A stretch of 64,000 nucleotides of DNA, taken from contig JAOINB010000004.1 in NCBI GenBank assembly GCA_028139135.1, forward strand, positions 25,595 to 89,594, in the 5' to 3' direction. The notes beneath the pieces were generated by a model. It did not search any database. It had not been told where the DNA came from and worked only from the letters and a program-made list of their open reading frames with translations. Positions within the stretch are counted from its first letter, which is position 1. Every line of letters begins with the position of its first letter. This DNA is from Betaproteobacteria bacterium. GTDB taxonomy: Bacteria > Pseudomonadota > Gammaproteobacteria > Burkholderiales > Burkholderiaceae_A. The translations under genes and the position numbers were made by a program. Below are positions 26,104 through 35,831 of the stretch, in pieces.

Positions 26104-28128
26104 CTACGCATCCTTGGAGATCTTTCTCTTCCTTCTCAAAGTAACATTTTTGGCTGGTTTCCCATCTCTTTGATGAAGAAGAGCAAATTGTATCTTCCTG
26201 TTAGGAACATCCACTCGCATCAACTGTATTAACACACGATCATATAATTTAAATCGCTTTCCTGTTCTTTCTCCTCTCAGCTCATGTGAAGTAGGAATAT
26301 ATTGAAAGAACTCCTGACCAAGTTCAGAAACATGAATTAACCCCTCTACAAAAAGATTATCCAGAGTAACAAATAACCCGAAAGGAACAACATTTGTGAT
26401 GATTCCACGCATCTGTTCTCCTATTCGTTCCTGCATAAATTGGCATTTTAAAAGTGAGATCACGTCACGCGTGGCCTCTTCCGCTCGCCTCTCAGCGAGT
26501 GAAGCTTGTTCTCCTAGAACTTCCCATGTATCTATACTTTCATCCCTCGTTTTAAAATTAGCATGCAAGTCAAAATTTTTTTTATATAAAATTTCTTTTA
26601 TAACTCGGTGAACCAAAAGGTCAGGATATCTTCGTATAGGAGATGTAAAATGCGTATATTTTTTTAATGCTAACGCAAAGTGTCCTGTATTCTTTGGAGA
26701 ATAGCAGGCTTGTTTCATACTTCTTAATATAAGACTTTGCAAAACTTCGGAGTCTGAACGGGACTTTATTTGCTCCAAAAGGGCACTATATTCCTCCGGC
26801 GATGGAGGGCTTGAGACTGCGAAGGAAACACCTTGTGATTTGAGATACACTTTTAAGTTTTCAACCTTTTCTTCATCAGGATCCTCATGTATTCGATATA
26901 GACATTTTTTTTTACTATCAAAAATGAAATGGGCGGCGCAAATATTTGCCGCAATCATACATTCCTCTATTATTTTATGAGCATTGGTACGTTTCACTGG
27001 AATTATCCTTTGAATCTTGCCTTCCTCATTCAGTTGAATTGATGTTTCGACAGTTTCAAAATCTAACGCACCTCGTTTCTTTCGGTTTCGGTGCAGTGCT
27101 TTAAATAAGTTATTAGCGGAAAATATAGCTGCTACCAAGGATTTATTCCCAAAATCTTGAAACTTTTCTGCATCATCATCCTTAATGATTTCCCAAAAAT
27201 CTTCATACGAAAAACGAGCTCGTGAACGGATGGTCGCCTCATAAAACTGGTAGGCTAAAATATCCCCATCCGCACTCACAACCATATCGCAAACTAAAAC
27301 CATCCGGTTCATATCTGGATTCAAAGAGCACAAATTATTTGAGAGAAATTCAGGTAGCATTGGAATGACCGACCTCGGAAAATAAACAGAGGTACCCCGT
27401 AGAAATGCTTCCTGATCAATTGAATCGCCAGGATGTACGTAACTACTAACATCGGCAATTGCAACTAAAGCTCTCCAACCAGCTTCTTCATGATCTTCTA
27501 CATAAATTGCGTCATCAAAATCTTTAGCGTCCGAGCCATCAACGGTAAAAAAATCAATCTCGGTAAGGTCAATCCGTTTCTTATCACTTTTTGCAGCACA
27601 TAATTTACTCATGTCTGCTTCTGTCATTTGCAAAATCTCCTCAGGAAAATGATGGGGAATTTTAAACTTTCGTAATGCAATTTCATTTTCAATACCTGGT
27701 TCATCACTGTCACCAACCACTTCGATAATTTTTCCAATAGGTGGAGTTACCTTGGTGGGCTGGTCTGTAATAGAGACGACAACAATCTGACCAATTTTTG
27801 CAGTTTGCAAATTATTCTTTGAAACCACGATATCGTGGTTGATTCTCTTTTCCTCTGGCACTACTAGATACAACCCATTCTCAAACACTACCCTGCCAAC
27901 AATATCCTGCTGAGCCCTTTTCACTACTTCTAAAATGACTGCATCAGTCCGTTGCTTTTCACTCCCCGGATAGATTTTTACGATGACCTGGTCACCGTGC
28001 ATCACTTTTAGCATTTCAGTTGGAGATAGGTAAAAATCCTCTTTTCCAACGTCGGGACGCAGAAATCCGTAACCGTCACTATGACCCAAAACAACCCCTC
28101 TGATTTCCTTAATTTTATCTTTTGACAA
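26104..28128 (-). CDS. rnr: Ribonuclease R, lacking the N-terminal helix-turn-helix domain
   Basis: Processive 3'-5' exoribonuclease that degrades structured RNA. The 674-residue protein opens directly with the first cold-shock domain (GVVLGHSDGYGFLRPDVG), then a second. The RNB catalytic domain starts around residue 185 with the Mg2+-binding acidic cluster VDGSDAKDFDDAIYV. An S1 domain (RGIITNVVPFGLFVTLDN) and a short basic tail follow. E. coli RNase R is 813 residues with an extra N-terminal winged-helix region. Here a TAG stop lies five codons before the TTG start, so that part is absent. RNase II is an alternative name, but the rlmB neighbour favours rnr. Confidence 0.92.
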   Translation of the reverse strand: MSKDKIKEIRGVVLGHSDGYGFLRPDVGKEDFYLSPTEMLKVMHGDQVIVKIYPGSEKQRTDAVILEVVKRAQQDIVGRVVFENGLYLVVPEEKRINHDIVVSKNNLQTAKIGQIVVVSITDQPTKVTPPIGKIIEVVGDSDEPGIENEIALRKFKIPHHFPEEILQMTEADMSKLCAAKSDKKRIDLTEIDFFTVDGSDAKDFDDAIYVEDHEEAGWRALVAIADVSSYVHPGDSIDQEAFLRGTSVYFPRSVIPMLPEFLSNNLCSLNPDMNRMVLVCDMVVSADGDILAYQFYEATIRSRARFSYEDFWEIIKDDDAEKFQDFGNKSLVAAIFSANNLFKALHRNRKKRGALDFETVETSIQLNEEGKIQRIIPVKRTNAHKIIEECMIAANICAAHFIFDSKKKCLYRIHEDPDEEKVENLKVYLKSQGVSFAVSSPPSPEEYSALLEQIKSRSDSEVLQSLILRSMKQACYSPKNTGHFALALKKYTHFTSPIRRYPDLLVHRVIKEILYKKNFDLHANFKTRDESIDTWEVLGEQASLAERRAEEATRDVISLLKCQFMQERIGEQMRGIITNVVPFGLFVTLDNLFVEGLIHVSELGQEFFQYIPTSHELRGERTGKRFKLYDRVLIQLMRVDVPNRKIQFALLHQRDGKPAKNVTLRRKRKISKDA

Positions 28129-28164
28129 AGTACGATTTCCAATCTATTGTGTTAACTCAAAACC

Positions 28165-28248
28165 GCCCAGATGGCGAAACTGGTAGACGCGCTAGGTTCA
28201 GGTCCTAGTGGTGGAAACACCATGGAGGTTCGAGTCCTCTTCTGGGCA
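28165..28248 (+). tRNA. tRNA-Leu (anticodon CAG)
   Basis: An 84-nt cloverleaf with acceptor GCCCAGA pairing with TCTGGGC, discriminator A, D-loop with GGTAGAC, anticodon stem CTAGG/CCTAG around the loop TTCAGGT (anticodon CAG), a long class II variable arm (TGGTGGAAACACCA) and T-loop TTCGAGT. The 3' CCA is not encoded. It lies between rnr and the hisZ-purA gene, as in Burkholderiales, but is transcribed opposite to both. Confidence 0.95.
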
Positions 28249-28289
28249 CATTTAAAAAATTCAATGACTTTCGTTTTTGCACTAGTGCA

Positions 28290-30632
28290 TTAGAATCTAC
28301 AAATAATACTATCTCTTTCAGGTCCTGTTGAAATCATAGGAATTGGTGTCTCAAGCACCGAAGCCAATCGATTCAAATAGTGCTGTGCATTTTTTGGCAA
28401 TGAATTCCAGCAGTTCGCATCTTTCGTTGAACATTTCCATCCCTTAATTTGCTCATAGACGGGCTTACATCTGTTTGTATTGCCGAGAGCAGAACTAAAA
28501 TTATCCCCATTTTCATATCTCACGCAGAAAAATATTTCTTCTAAATCGTCCAACACATCCAATTTTGTAATGCAAAGTCTAGAAATACCATTAATCTCAA
28601 TTGACTTTTTCATAGCTACACAATCAAACCAACCAATTCTTCTCGGACGACCAGTTACAGAACCAAATTCAGCACCTTTGTCAGCAATTTTTCTTCCCAA
28701 CTCGGACATAATTTCAGTCGGGAGTGGGCCCTCCCCGACTCGAGTCACGTAAGCCTTGGCTATTCCTAAAACATCATTAAAGAATTTCGGGCCAATTCCA
28801 GATCCTGCTGCCGCTGCTCCTGCAACACAGTTACTACTGGTCACAAATGGATACGTTCCATGGTCTATATCCAGTAAAGTTCCCTGAGCACCTTCAAACA
28901 AAAATTTTTTTCCTTGTAGAAGACCTTGACGCAGTTCTCTCCCAATGTCTCCTGAAATATTGGATAAATATTTCGAATAGTCTTCAAATTCTGAACACAC
29001 AGCGTCAACATTAAAATCACATTCGTTTACTTTACAACCATAAACATGCTTCAAAAGAAGCTTATGACGTGACATCAAACCTTCCAGTTTTCCTCGAAAG
29101 TAATCCATGTTCCTGAGGTCAGATACTTTTAATCCTCTCCTGGCGATTTTATCCTCATACGCGGGGCCTATTCCTCGTTTCGTTGTGCCAATCTTCTCAC
29201 TACCCATATTTTCCTCATTAGCGCAATCGATCAGAATATGAGTCGGAAGCACTAAGGGGCAGGACGAACTAATCTTAAGCTTATCTAGTACTTTGAGCCC
29301 AAGTTTTTCGAGAGACTGTATTTCCTTGATCAAGTCTTTTGGGGACAAAACAACACCATTTCCAATATAGCAATCAACATGCTCATGCAAGACACCTGAA
29401 GGAATCAAGCTTAGAATTACGCGTGCACCTTCAACTACGAGGGTATGACCAGCGTTATGCCCTCCCTGAAACCTGATCACAGCATCAACGTTTTCAGTCA
29501 ATAAATCAACAACTTTTCCTTTACCCTCGTCACCCCATTGAGTTCCTACCACAACGAGAGTATTCTCGTTTGTAACTTTATTGAACAAATTGCTACTGGA
29601 TTTTTTTCTATCGCTGACTAATGATTTTTTACTTGTAAGATTATTTAGTTTCTTGACGTCAAAACTAAAACCGACCGCTGGCCTAGAGTCGCCAGTTATA
29701 GTTTTAACTTTTTCATACCTTCCTCCACGAACAATAGCCTCGTGCCATGCGCTCGTGTAGAGAGAAAACATTATACCTGTATGATAGTGATATCCATCCA
29801 AATCAGCAAGGTCTATAAAAATGTCCCAACCTGGACTGTCTAAAAATTTCTGATTTGATTTCACACTCTTTAGAAAATATGACAGTTCAGTAATAGACTC
29901 TTCTATCAGTTTAGTTTTAGGTAAAGTTTCACGAGCCCGATCAAAAATATCAAACTCGCTACCTAAGCATCCATACAACTGCGATAGCACAACTAATGAA
30001 TCGAGTGTCTTTTCCTTAATTAAATGCGATAATTTTTTAAGGCCAGTTACATTTTTACTTCTCAATAAATCAATTACTAATCTCTGGTTTTCTGCGAGTG
30101 AAATATCATATTCGCACAAACCTAAAAATATTCCCCGGTGGGTAATATTGATTGTGCCGCTATTTATGTTTACAAGCTTTAGGGACTGTAAAGCGATTAG
30201 CTGTACCTCGATATCATATTCAATACTATCTGCGCCAAAGATCTCGCATCCAAGTTGAAATTGTTCCCTTGAAGAGTACAAACCATCCGGTGTTGAATGT
30301 AAAACTAAACCACCATAACAATACCTAGAAACTGAAGGCATCTCCTTTTTAGTTTGCAACACATTATCCATCCTTGCAATCTGGGGAGTAATATCAGGTC
30401 TAATACCTAAAAGTTCGCCCGAGAGAGGATCAAAAGTAGAAAAAATCCGAGAGTCAAATTTTTCGTTTTCGCTTAGTTGAAGAGATTTAATAAATTCTAT
30501 TAACGATGGAGTAACTAACAGGTAGCCTTTAGATCGGTAAAAATCCGTGAGAGTTCGCCTAAGAAACTCTATCCTTTCGGCATCGTCCGGATACATATCA
30601 AACGTGAACTCAGGAAGGGACCTTCTATCCAT
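28290..30632 (-). CDS. hisZ-purA: Fused ATP phosphoribosyltransferase regulatory subunit HisZ and adenylosuccinate synthetase PurA
   Basis: One 780-residue frame joins two enzymes. Residues 1-330 are HisZ, a HisRS-like regulatory partner of short-form HisG in histidine synthesis: LIEFIKS, GIRPDITPQIARM, YHYHTGIMFSLY and RGGRYEKV are visible. Residues about 358-780 are PurA, which makes adenylosuccinate from IMP, aspartate and GTP: VVGTQWGDEGKGKVVD, FQGGHNAGHT, TKRGIGPAYEDK and STGPERD are present. The 27-residue linker is polar and Ser/Lys-rich. Free HisZ usually continues roughly 50 residues past the point where similarity ends here, so its C-terminus appears lost. A TTG at 29588 could give separate PurA, but no strong ribosome-binding site precedes it. 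No stop codon separates the parts. Confidence 0.93.
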   Translation of the reverse strand: MDRRSLPEFTFDMYPDDAERIEFLRRTLTDFYRSKGYLLVTPSLIEFIKSLQLSENEKFDSRIFSTFDPLSGELLGIRPDITPQIARMDNVLQTKKEMPSVSRYCYGGLVLHSTPDGLYSSREQFQLGCEIFGADSIEYDIEVQLIALQSLKLVNINSGTINITHRGIFLGLCEYDISLAENQRLVIDLLRSKNVTGLKKLSHLIKEKTLDSLVVLSQLYGCLGSEFDIFDRARETLPKTKLIEESITELSYFLKSVKSNQKFLDSPGWDIFIDLADLDGYHYHTGIMFSLYTSAWHEAIVRGGRYEKVKTITGDSRPAVGFSFDVKKLNNLTSKKSLVSDRKKSSSNLFNKVTNENTLVVVGTQWGDEGKGKVVDLLTENVDAVIRFQGGHNAGHTLVVEGARVILSLIPSGVLHEHVDCYIGNGVVLSPKDLIKEIQSLEKLGLKVLDKLKISSSCPLVLPTHILIDCANEENMGSEKIGTTKRGIGPAYEDKIARRGLKVSDLRNMDYFRGKLEGLMSRHKLLLKHVYGCKVNECDFNVDAVCSEFEDYSKYLSNISGDIGRELRQGLLQGKKFLFEGAQGTLLDIDHGTYPFVTSSNCVAGAAAAGSGIGPKFFNDVLGIAKAYVTRVGEGPLPTEIMSELGRKIADKGAEFGSVTGRPRRIGWFDCVAMKKSIEINGISRLCITKLDVLDDLEEIFFCVRYENGDNFSSALGNTNRCKPVYEQIKGWKCSTKDANCWNSLPKNAQHYLNRLASVLETPIPMISTGPERDSIICRF

Positions 30633-30660
30633 TTGAAGTTACGTACTTTCCTCTAGATTC

Positions 30661-31536
30661 CTAGTTTCCACCCTTATTAGACTTGAAAAATTGGAAAAAA
30701 TCAGAATTTGGATCGGTAATAATTAAATCTGAGCCGCTTTTAAAGCTTTCTCTGTAAGCTTTAAGGCTCCTATAGAACTCAGCAAACTCAGGGTCCTCAC
30801 CAAAAGCATTTGCATATGCTGATGCTGCTTTAGCGTCACCTATTCCTTTAATATCCTGGGCCTGCTTGTATGCTTGCGCAAGAAGTCCGACCCTCTGTCG
30901 GTCAGCGTTGGCCCTGATTTTTTCAGCCTCAGCCGCACCTTCCGATCTCCTTTCACTCGCTATTGCCTTCCGCTCAGATTCCATCCTCCTGAAAACCGAG
31001 TCCCGAATTTCATCCGCGAATTCAACTTTTCTGAGCCTGACGTCCACGATTCTTACACCAATTTGGGTTGCGTCTTCAGCAACTCTTCGTGTAACGCTCT
31101 CCATTACTTCCTCACGTTCACCAGAGATAACATCGTTAACTGTCCTGGTAGCAATCTCATTATTTAGACCGTCACGCAACGCTCGGGAAATTCTATCATT
31201 CGCGCTTGCAACTCTTCCCGCAACACTAGTGTAGAAAAGCTTCGCATCGTCGATACGCCATTTTACATACGTGTCGACAACAACATTTTGCTTCTCTTTG
31301 GTTATAAACCTATCAGCATCAGGGGTATCAATCGTTAGGGTTCTTTTTTCAAGATAGATAATATTTTGTAATGGTTGGGGTAATTTAAAATATAGCCCCG
31401 GCTCATTAACAACTTTTTTAATTTCCCCAAGTGCAAAAACCAGTGCAAACTGTCTCTGGTCAACAATGAAAAGGCAGGATGAAATCAACCAAACCGTTCC
31501 TAGTAAAAAAACTGCAATAGTAATAATTTTGTTCAT
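30661..31536 (-). CDS. hflC: HflC, SPFH-domain modulator of FtsH
   Basis: Inner-membrane protein that with HflK forms a large periplasm-facing cage around FtsH and tunes its proteolysis. The 291-residue protein has one N-terminal membrane segment (about residues 4-24), the SPFH/band-7 domain starting QRQFALVFALGEI, and a C-terminal alanine- and charge-rich coiled coil (ERRSEGAAEAEKIRANADR). It lies 20 nt downstream of hflK. Confidence 0.95.
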   Translation of the reverse strand: MNKIITIAVFLLGTVWLISSCLFIVDQRQFALVFALGEIKKVVNEPGLYFKLPQPLQNIIYLEKRTLTIDTPDADRFITKEKQNVVVDTYVKWRIDDAKLFYTSVAGRVASANDRISRALRDGLNNEIATRTVNDVISGEREEVMESVTRRVAEDATQIGVRIVDVRLRKVEFADEIRDSVFRRMESERKAIASERRSEGAAEAEKIRANADRQRVGLLAQAYKQAQDIKGIGDAKAASAYANAFGEDPEFAEFYRSLKAYRESFKSGSDLIITDPNSDFFQFFKSNKGGN

Positions 31537-31555
31537 AATATGGAAATCACCTCGC

Positions 31556-32878
31556 CTATCTCAGCCTGTCTCTTAAATTATTTAGAGCACCATTCCTACC
31601 CTCACCAACAATATTCCGCACAGTAGAACCAATATTCTGACCTGATGAGTTAGCCGTAGCCTGGTTGGTCTGTTGATTTGAATTATTGATGCCCGAGGTA
31701 CCTCCGCCTGAACCTTGCTCCCTTATCAACTTATCGAGTGGAAGATACAACAAATTGCTACCAGATTTATTCTCAACCATTACTTTACTAACATTCGATA
31801 ACACTTCTTGCATAGACTCGAGATAAAGCCTCTCTCTAGTAACTCTTGGGGCGCTTTTGTATTCTTTAACCAACTTTTTAAATCTTTCACTATCTCCTTC
31901 TGCAGTGGCAATTACCCTTTCCTGGTAACCCTGAGCCTCTTCAACCAGACGAAAAGCTGCACCCCTCGCCCTCGGAATAACATCGTTGGCATAAGCCTGG
32001 CCTTCATTTTTTGTTTTTTCAGCATCCTGAGCCGCTTTTATCGCATCGCTAAAGGCAGCCTGAACCTCCTCTGGTGGCTGAACATTTTGGATAGTAAGAT
32101 TTACAACGGTGATCCCCGATTCGTAGCGATCGGCTATTTTTTGGGTGATGTTTAGTGCTTCTCTACTTATCGCCTCTTTGTTTTCATAAAGCACCTGGTC
32201 GGCAATGCTTCGACCGACAACCTCTCTCATAGCTGTTTCAGCACCTTGTCTAACGATATCATCAGGCCTCGCATTGTTAAACACATACGCCTCAGGATTT
32301 CCTATTCTATACTGCACAGCAAACTGGACGTCAACAATATTTTCATCACTTGTTAGCATAAGGGAGTCTCTGGCAGAAGTTTGAGCCTGATTACTTCTAA
32401 CTCCAACCGTTGTTTGCCTCAATTGAGCAAAATTTACATTTTCATGAGAATCAATTGGATAAGGAACTCTCCAGTTAAAGCCAGCGTTTGCAGAATATTT
32501 GTACTCTCCAAAACGTAAAACTAACGCGGTATTCCCTTCTTCAACAATGTAGAAGCCCGACGCTAACCACAGAAAAACAAAACCGATTATTCCACCAATT
32601 GCGAATTTTTTGTCAAGGTTGATCGTAGGCATTCCACCTGAAGGCCCCCCGGGGTTCGGATTCCAGTTCCCGTTACCTCTAGGCTTTTTCGAACTCCCAA
32701 ACAGCGAACCAAGTTTTCTGTTAAAATCTCGCCAGACTTCCTCAAGGTCGGGAGGCTCATCACCCCCACCACGAGGAGGCCTCCGAGGTGGCGGCTTGCT
32801 CCCACCATTTACATTATCGTCTTTTTCCTCAGAACGATCGTCAGATGCTTTTCCCCATTTAGGGTCTTCGATTCCCAT
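31556..32878 (-). CDS. hflK: HflK, SPFH-domain modulator of FtsH
   Basis: Partner of HflC in the FtsH-regulating complex. The 440-residue protein has a Gly/Pro/Arg-rich cytoplasmic N-terminus (about residues 20-85), one membrane segment (about 92-110, IGGIIGFVFLWLASGFYIV), the band-7 domain starting EGNTALVLRFGEY, a coiled coil rich in Glu and Ala, and a Gly/Ser/Asn-rich tail. GGAGTATT precedes the ATG. It lies in the hfq-hflX-hflK-hflC order typical of proteobacteria. Confidence 0.95.
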   Translation of the reverse strand: MGIEDPKWGKASDDRSEEKDDNVNGGSKPPPRRPPRGGGDEPPDLEEVWRDFNRKLGSLFGSSKKPRGNGNWNPNPGGPSGGMPTINLDKKFAIGGIIGFVFLWLASGFYIVEEGNTALVLRFGEYKYSANAGFNWRVPYPIDSHENVNFAQLRQTTVGVRSNQAQTSARDSLMLTSDENIVDVQFAVQYRIGNPEAYVFNNARPDDIVRQGAETAMREVVGRSIADQVLYENKEAISREALNITQKIADRYESGITVVNLTIQNVQPPEEVQAAFSDAIKAAQDAEKTKNEGQAYANDVIPRARGAAFRLVEEAQGYQERVIATAEGDSERFKKLVKEYKSAPRVTRERLYLESMQEVLSNVSKVMVENKSGSNLLYLPLDKLIREQGSGGGTSGINNSNQQTNQATANSSGQNIGSTVRNIVGEGRNGALNNLRDRLR

Positions 32879-32925
32879 AATACTCCATGTCCATAAAGTG
32901 TTATCTACTAATAGATATGTCTCAA

Positions 32926-34095
32926 CTAAAATAGTGACTCTGGTTTGGGAGAATAGTTCTCCTTCAAATAATCATCCCCTTCCGCACTTTGAGGCTCAAA
33001 TCTACTAGAGGCACCCGCTGGATAATAACATTTTTCTCGCAAATTTTTTTGTTCACTAATAGCTTTTTTTAAAAGACTTAAACCGTTGTTTTTTTGTGCA
33101 CTTACATAAACATCTTTTATCCTACCATATTGATCACGCCTTACGCCTGGTTCGCCTCCAATTAGATCAATTTTATTGAACATATTTATCATCGGTATAT
33201 TTTGGGTGCCAACCTCCTTCAAAACCTCAATAACATCTCGGAATTTCTGCTCCCATAAACAGTCGCTTCTGTCGATAACATGAATCAATAAATCGGCGTT
33301 AACAGCTTCAGAAAGTGTTGCCTTAAATGACTCGATTAAAGCGTGCGGTAAATCTTTTATAAAACCTACAGTATCAGAAAGAACGAAATAATTTTGACCC
33401 TCTAAAAAAACTCTCCTTGTTGTCGTATCAAGCGTTGCAAATAATTGATTTGCAGCATACACATCCGCTTTTGCAAAAACATTAAACAATGTTGACTTTC
33501 CCGAATTAGTGTACCCGACAAGTGAGACATTGTAAGCGCCCCTCTTCTCCCTTGATTTTCTTCTATTTCTGCATTGATCCGAAAATCGTACCAATTGATC
33601 ATTTAACCGTTTAACTCTTTTGGTAATCAATCGTCTATCAGTTTCCAACTGGGTTTCCCCTGGGCCGCGAAGGCCAATTCCTCCCCTCTGTCTCTCAAGG
33701 TGAGACCAACCACGAACCAATCTGGTGGAAAGATATTTTAATTGAGCCATTTCAACCTGAAGTTTCCCCTCTTTAGTTCTTGCTCGGTTCGCAAAAATAT
33801 CCAAAATTAAGGCAACTCTATCTATTACTCGGCACTTCAAGAATATGGTTAGATTTCTTTGCTGTATCGGACTTAGGGGCTCGGAAAATATAATCAATTC
33901 TACGCAACTCTTTTTACAATGAATTTGAAGCTCATTTGCCTTTCCCTTGGAAAGAAAAAGAGATGAGTGAACTTTATTTTTCTTTGATTCAAACAAAAAT
34001 TCCACGCGACACCCCGCCGAGTGGGCTAAAGAAATCATTTCCTGGTTATCTTTGGGTCGATCATTATTTATTTCCAGAATGCTAACCAGTCCCAC
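32926..34095 (-). CDS. hflX: Ribosome-associated GTPase HflX
   Basis: Splits stalled or hibernating ribosomes under stress. The 389-residue protein has the HflX N-terminal domain with the glycine-rich signature GGIGLRGPGETQLETDRR (about residues 139-156), a coiled coil, then the G domain with P-loop GYTNSGKST (about 194-202), DTVGFI and NKID. The GTG start at 34095 is preceded by GAGGGA, but the frame stays open about 23 codons further upstream without a standard start, so a few N-terminal residues may be missing. Confidence 0.93.
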   Translation of the reverse strand: MGLVSILEINNDRPKDNQEMISLAHSAGCRVEFLFESKKNKVHSSLFLSKGKANELQIHCKKSCVELIIFSEPLSPIQQRNLTIFLKCRVIDRVALILDIFANRARTKEGKLQVEMAQLKYLSTRLVRGWSHLERQRGGIGLRGPGETQLETDRRLITKRVKRLNDQLVRFSDQCRNRRKSREKRGAYNVSLVGYTNSGKSTLFNVFAKADVYAANQLFATLDTTTRRVFLEGQNYFVLSDTVGFIKDLPHALIESFKATLSEAVNADLLIHVIDRSDCLWEQKFRDVIEVLKEVGTQNIPMINMFNKIDLIGGEPGVRRDQYGRIKDVYVSAQKNNGLSLLKKAISEQKNLREKCYYPAGASSRFEPQSAEGDDYLKENYSPKPESLF

Positions 34096-34202
34096 TCTGC
34101 TTCTTCCCTCTAACCGTTCTATGGTGAGGTTTTGATCGTGTAAGGGGGCGTTACTCAGAGAGCCACCTTATAGTAATGGAAACCAATTTTTGGTTTTGAC
34201 TT

Positions 34203-34442
34203 TTATTCATCTATAACAATGGATTTTGCCGGAACTATTGTGGAAACTGCATGTTTATAGACCAGTTGAACAACACTGCTCTTGAGGAGGATCACATATT
34301 GATCAAAAGACTCTACCTGACCCTGCAATTTTATCCCGTTTACCAAAAAAACAGAAACTTGAACCTTTTCCTTTCTTAAAGTATTCAAGAAAGGGTCCTG
34401 GAGGCTGTGTAATTTCGCTTGTTTTGTTTCTTTTTTTTCCAT
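34203..34442 (-). CDS. hfq: RNA chaperone Hfq
   Basis: Hexameric Sm-like protein that pairs small RNAs with mRNAs. The 79-residue protein has [20 protein letters not shown] (Sm1 start), [19 protein letters not shown] and the Sm2 signature [10 protein letters not shown] with the KHA residues of the proximal pore. The C-terminal tail is very short, the compact form. It lies between der and hflX as expected. Confidence 0.98.
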   Translation of the reverse strand: MEKKETKQAKLHSLQDPFLNTLRKEKVQVSVFLVNGIKLQGQVESFDQYVILLKSSVVQLVYKHAVSTIVPAKSIVIDE

Positions 34443-34478
34443 ACCCTAGTGTAAATCAAATTCCTGCATCCTTGACTC

Positions 34479-35828
34479 TTATTTGGGTTTTAAATATGGA
34501 TTCGTTGAATTTCGCAAGGTAATTCGCAATGGTGTTCCGATCATTTTACATTCTTGCCTAAACCCATTTTCAAGATATTTTACATAATCTTTATTTAGGT
34601 GCTTGAGACCGCTGCCATGGATAACAATTACTGGTGGGTTTTTCCCCCCCTGATGGGCATATCTCAATTTCGGCCTAAAGCCACTCTTAACAGGTGGGGG
34701 ATGCCTTGAAATAAGTTGACGCAAAGTAGAGTTCAACATGCTAGTAGAAATTTCTGTAAATGCAGCATCATAAGCATTTCGAACAGACACCATTAACTCT
34801 CTAATACCAAAACCCTTAACAGCAGAAAAAAAATGCATGTTAGCCCATTGCAGGAATCTCAGTTTCCTGTCGATACTAATTTTAAATGATGACTTGTCAT
34901 TAACATTAATTTTATCCCACTTATTAACACCTACAACTAGCGCACAACCAGACAACTGAACTAAGGAGGCAATGTGTAGATCTTGATCGGTAATGCCTTG
35001 TGACCCATCCAAAACCAGGATTACGACATTAGACTGTTTGATAATTTCAAGGGTTTTGATAACTACAAATTTTTCTAATAAATCCGATATTTTTGTTTTT
35101 TTTCTAATCCCAGCTGTGTCGACCAGAGTATAACATCCGTTGTTCCAGGTAAAGGGAATTCTTACCGTATCTCGAGTAGTGCCCGGCATATCACAAGTAA
35201 CAACTCTCTCCTCTCCAAGCAATTTATTTACGGTAGTTGATTTTCCAACGTTAGGCCTACCAATAATGGCAAGTGAAATTCTACCAAAATCTTTTCCCTG
35301 CTCATCCTTGTTCAATTTATTTGTTGATAACCTTAGGCACAAACTTTTTTTTACTTCTCGCAACAGCTCACCAATGCCATCGCCATGGGAGGAAGAAATA
35401 GCAACCAACCGCTCAAATCCTAGTTCATGAAACTCAGCCAAATGAACTGCATCAGTCATCCCCTCTAATTTGTTTACGCCAACCAAAACCAGTTTGTCAA
35501 TTTTTCGAAGCTCTCTGGCTATCTCGATATCTGAGGAACAAAGTCCGGTTCTACCATCGACTAAAAAAATCACGCAGTCGCCCTGAAACATTGCTTGTTG
35601 GATTTGCAAGTCTATTTTTTTCTCTAAATCACTTGAAATTTGACCCAATATACCAGCAGTATCAATCGCAAAAAAATCCACGCCATTTTGCGTGCACCTC
35701 CCATACTTCCGGTCTCGTGTAACCCCTGGTTTGTCATAAACCAGAGCATCACGTGATTTTGTGAGACGATTAAAAAGAGTTGACTTTCCGACATTCGGTC
35801 GACCTATGATCGGAACTATAGGCAGCAT
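34479..35828 (-). CDS. der: Ribosome-assembly GTPase Der (EngA)
   Basis: Double-domain GTPase required for 50S assembly. The 449-residue protein has G domain 1 with P-loop GRPNVGKSTLFN at residues 8-19 and DTAGI, G domain 2 with GRPNVGKSTTVN near residue 190 and DTAGIRKK, and the C-terminal KH-like domain with NPPVIVIHG. It is 4 nt downstream of bamB. Confidence 0.98.
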   Translation of the reverse strand: MLPIVPIIGRPNVGKSTLFNRLTKSRDALVYDKPGVTRDRKYGRCTQNGVDFFAIDTAGILGQISSDLEKKIDLQIQQAMFQGDCVIFLVDGRTGLCSSDIEIARELRKIDKLVLVGVNKLEGMTDAVHLAEFHELGFERLVAISSSHGDGIGELLREVKKSLCLRLSTNKLNKDEQGKDFGRISLAIIGRPNVGKSTTVNKLLGEERVVTCDMPGTTRDTVRIPFTWNNGCYTLVDTAGIRKKTKISDLLEKFVVIKTLEIIKQSNVVILVLDGSQGITDQDLHIASLVQLSGCALVVGVNKWDKINVNDKSSFKISIDRKLRFLQWANMHFFSAVKGFGIRELMVSVRNAYDAAFTEISTSMLNSTLRQLISRHPPPVKSGFRPKLRYAHQGGKNPPVIVIHGSGLKHLNKDYVKYLENGFRQECKMIGTPLRITLRNSTNPYLKPK

Positions 35829-35831
35829 TTA

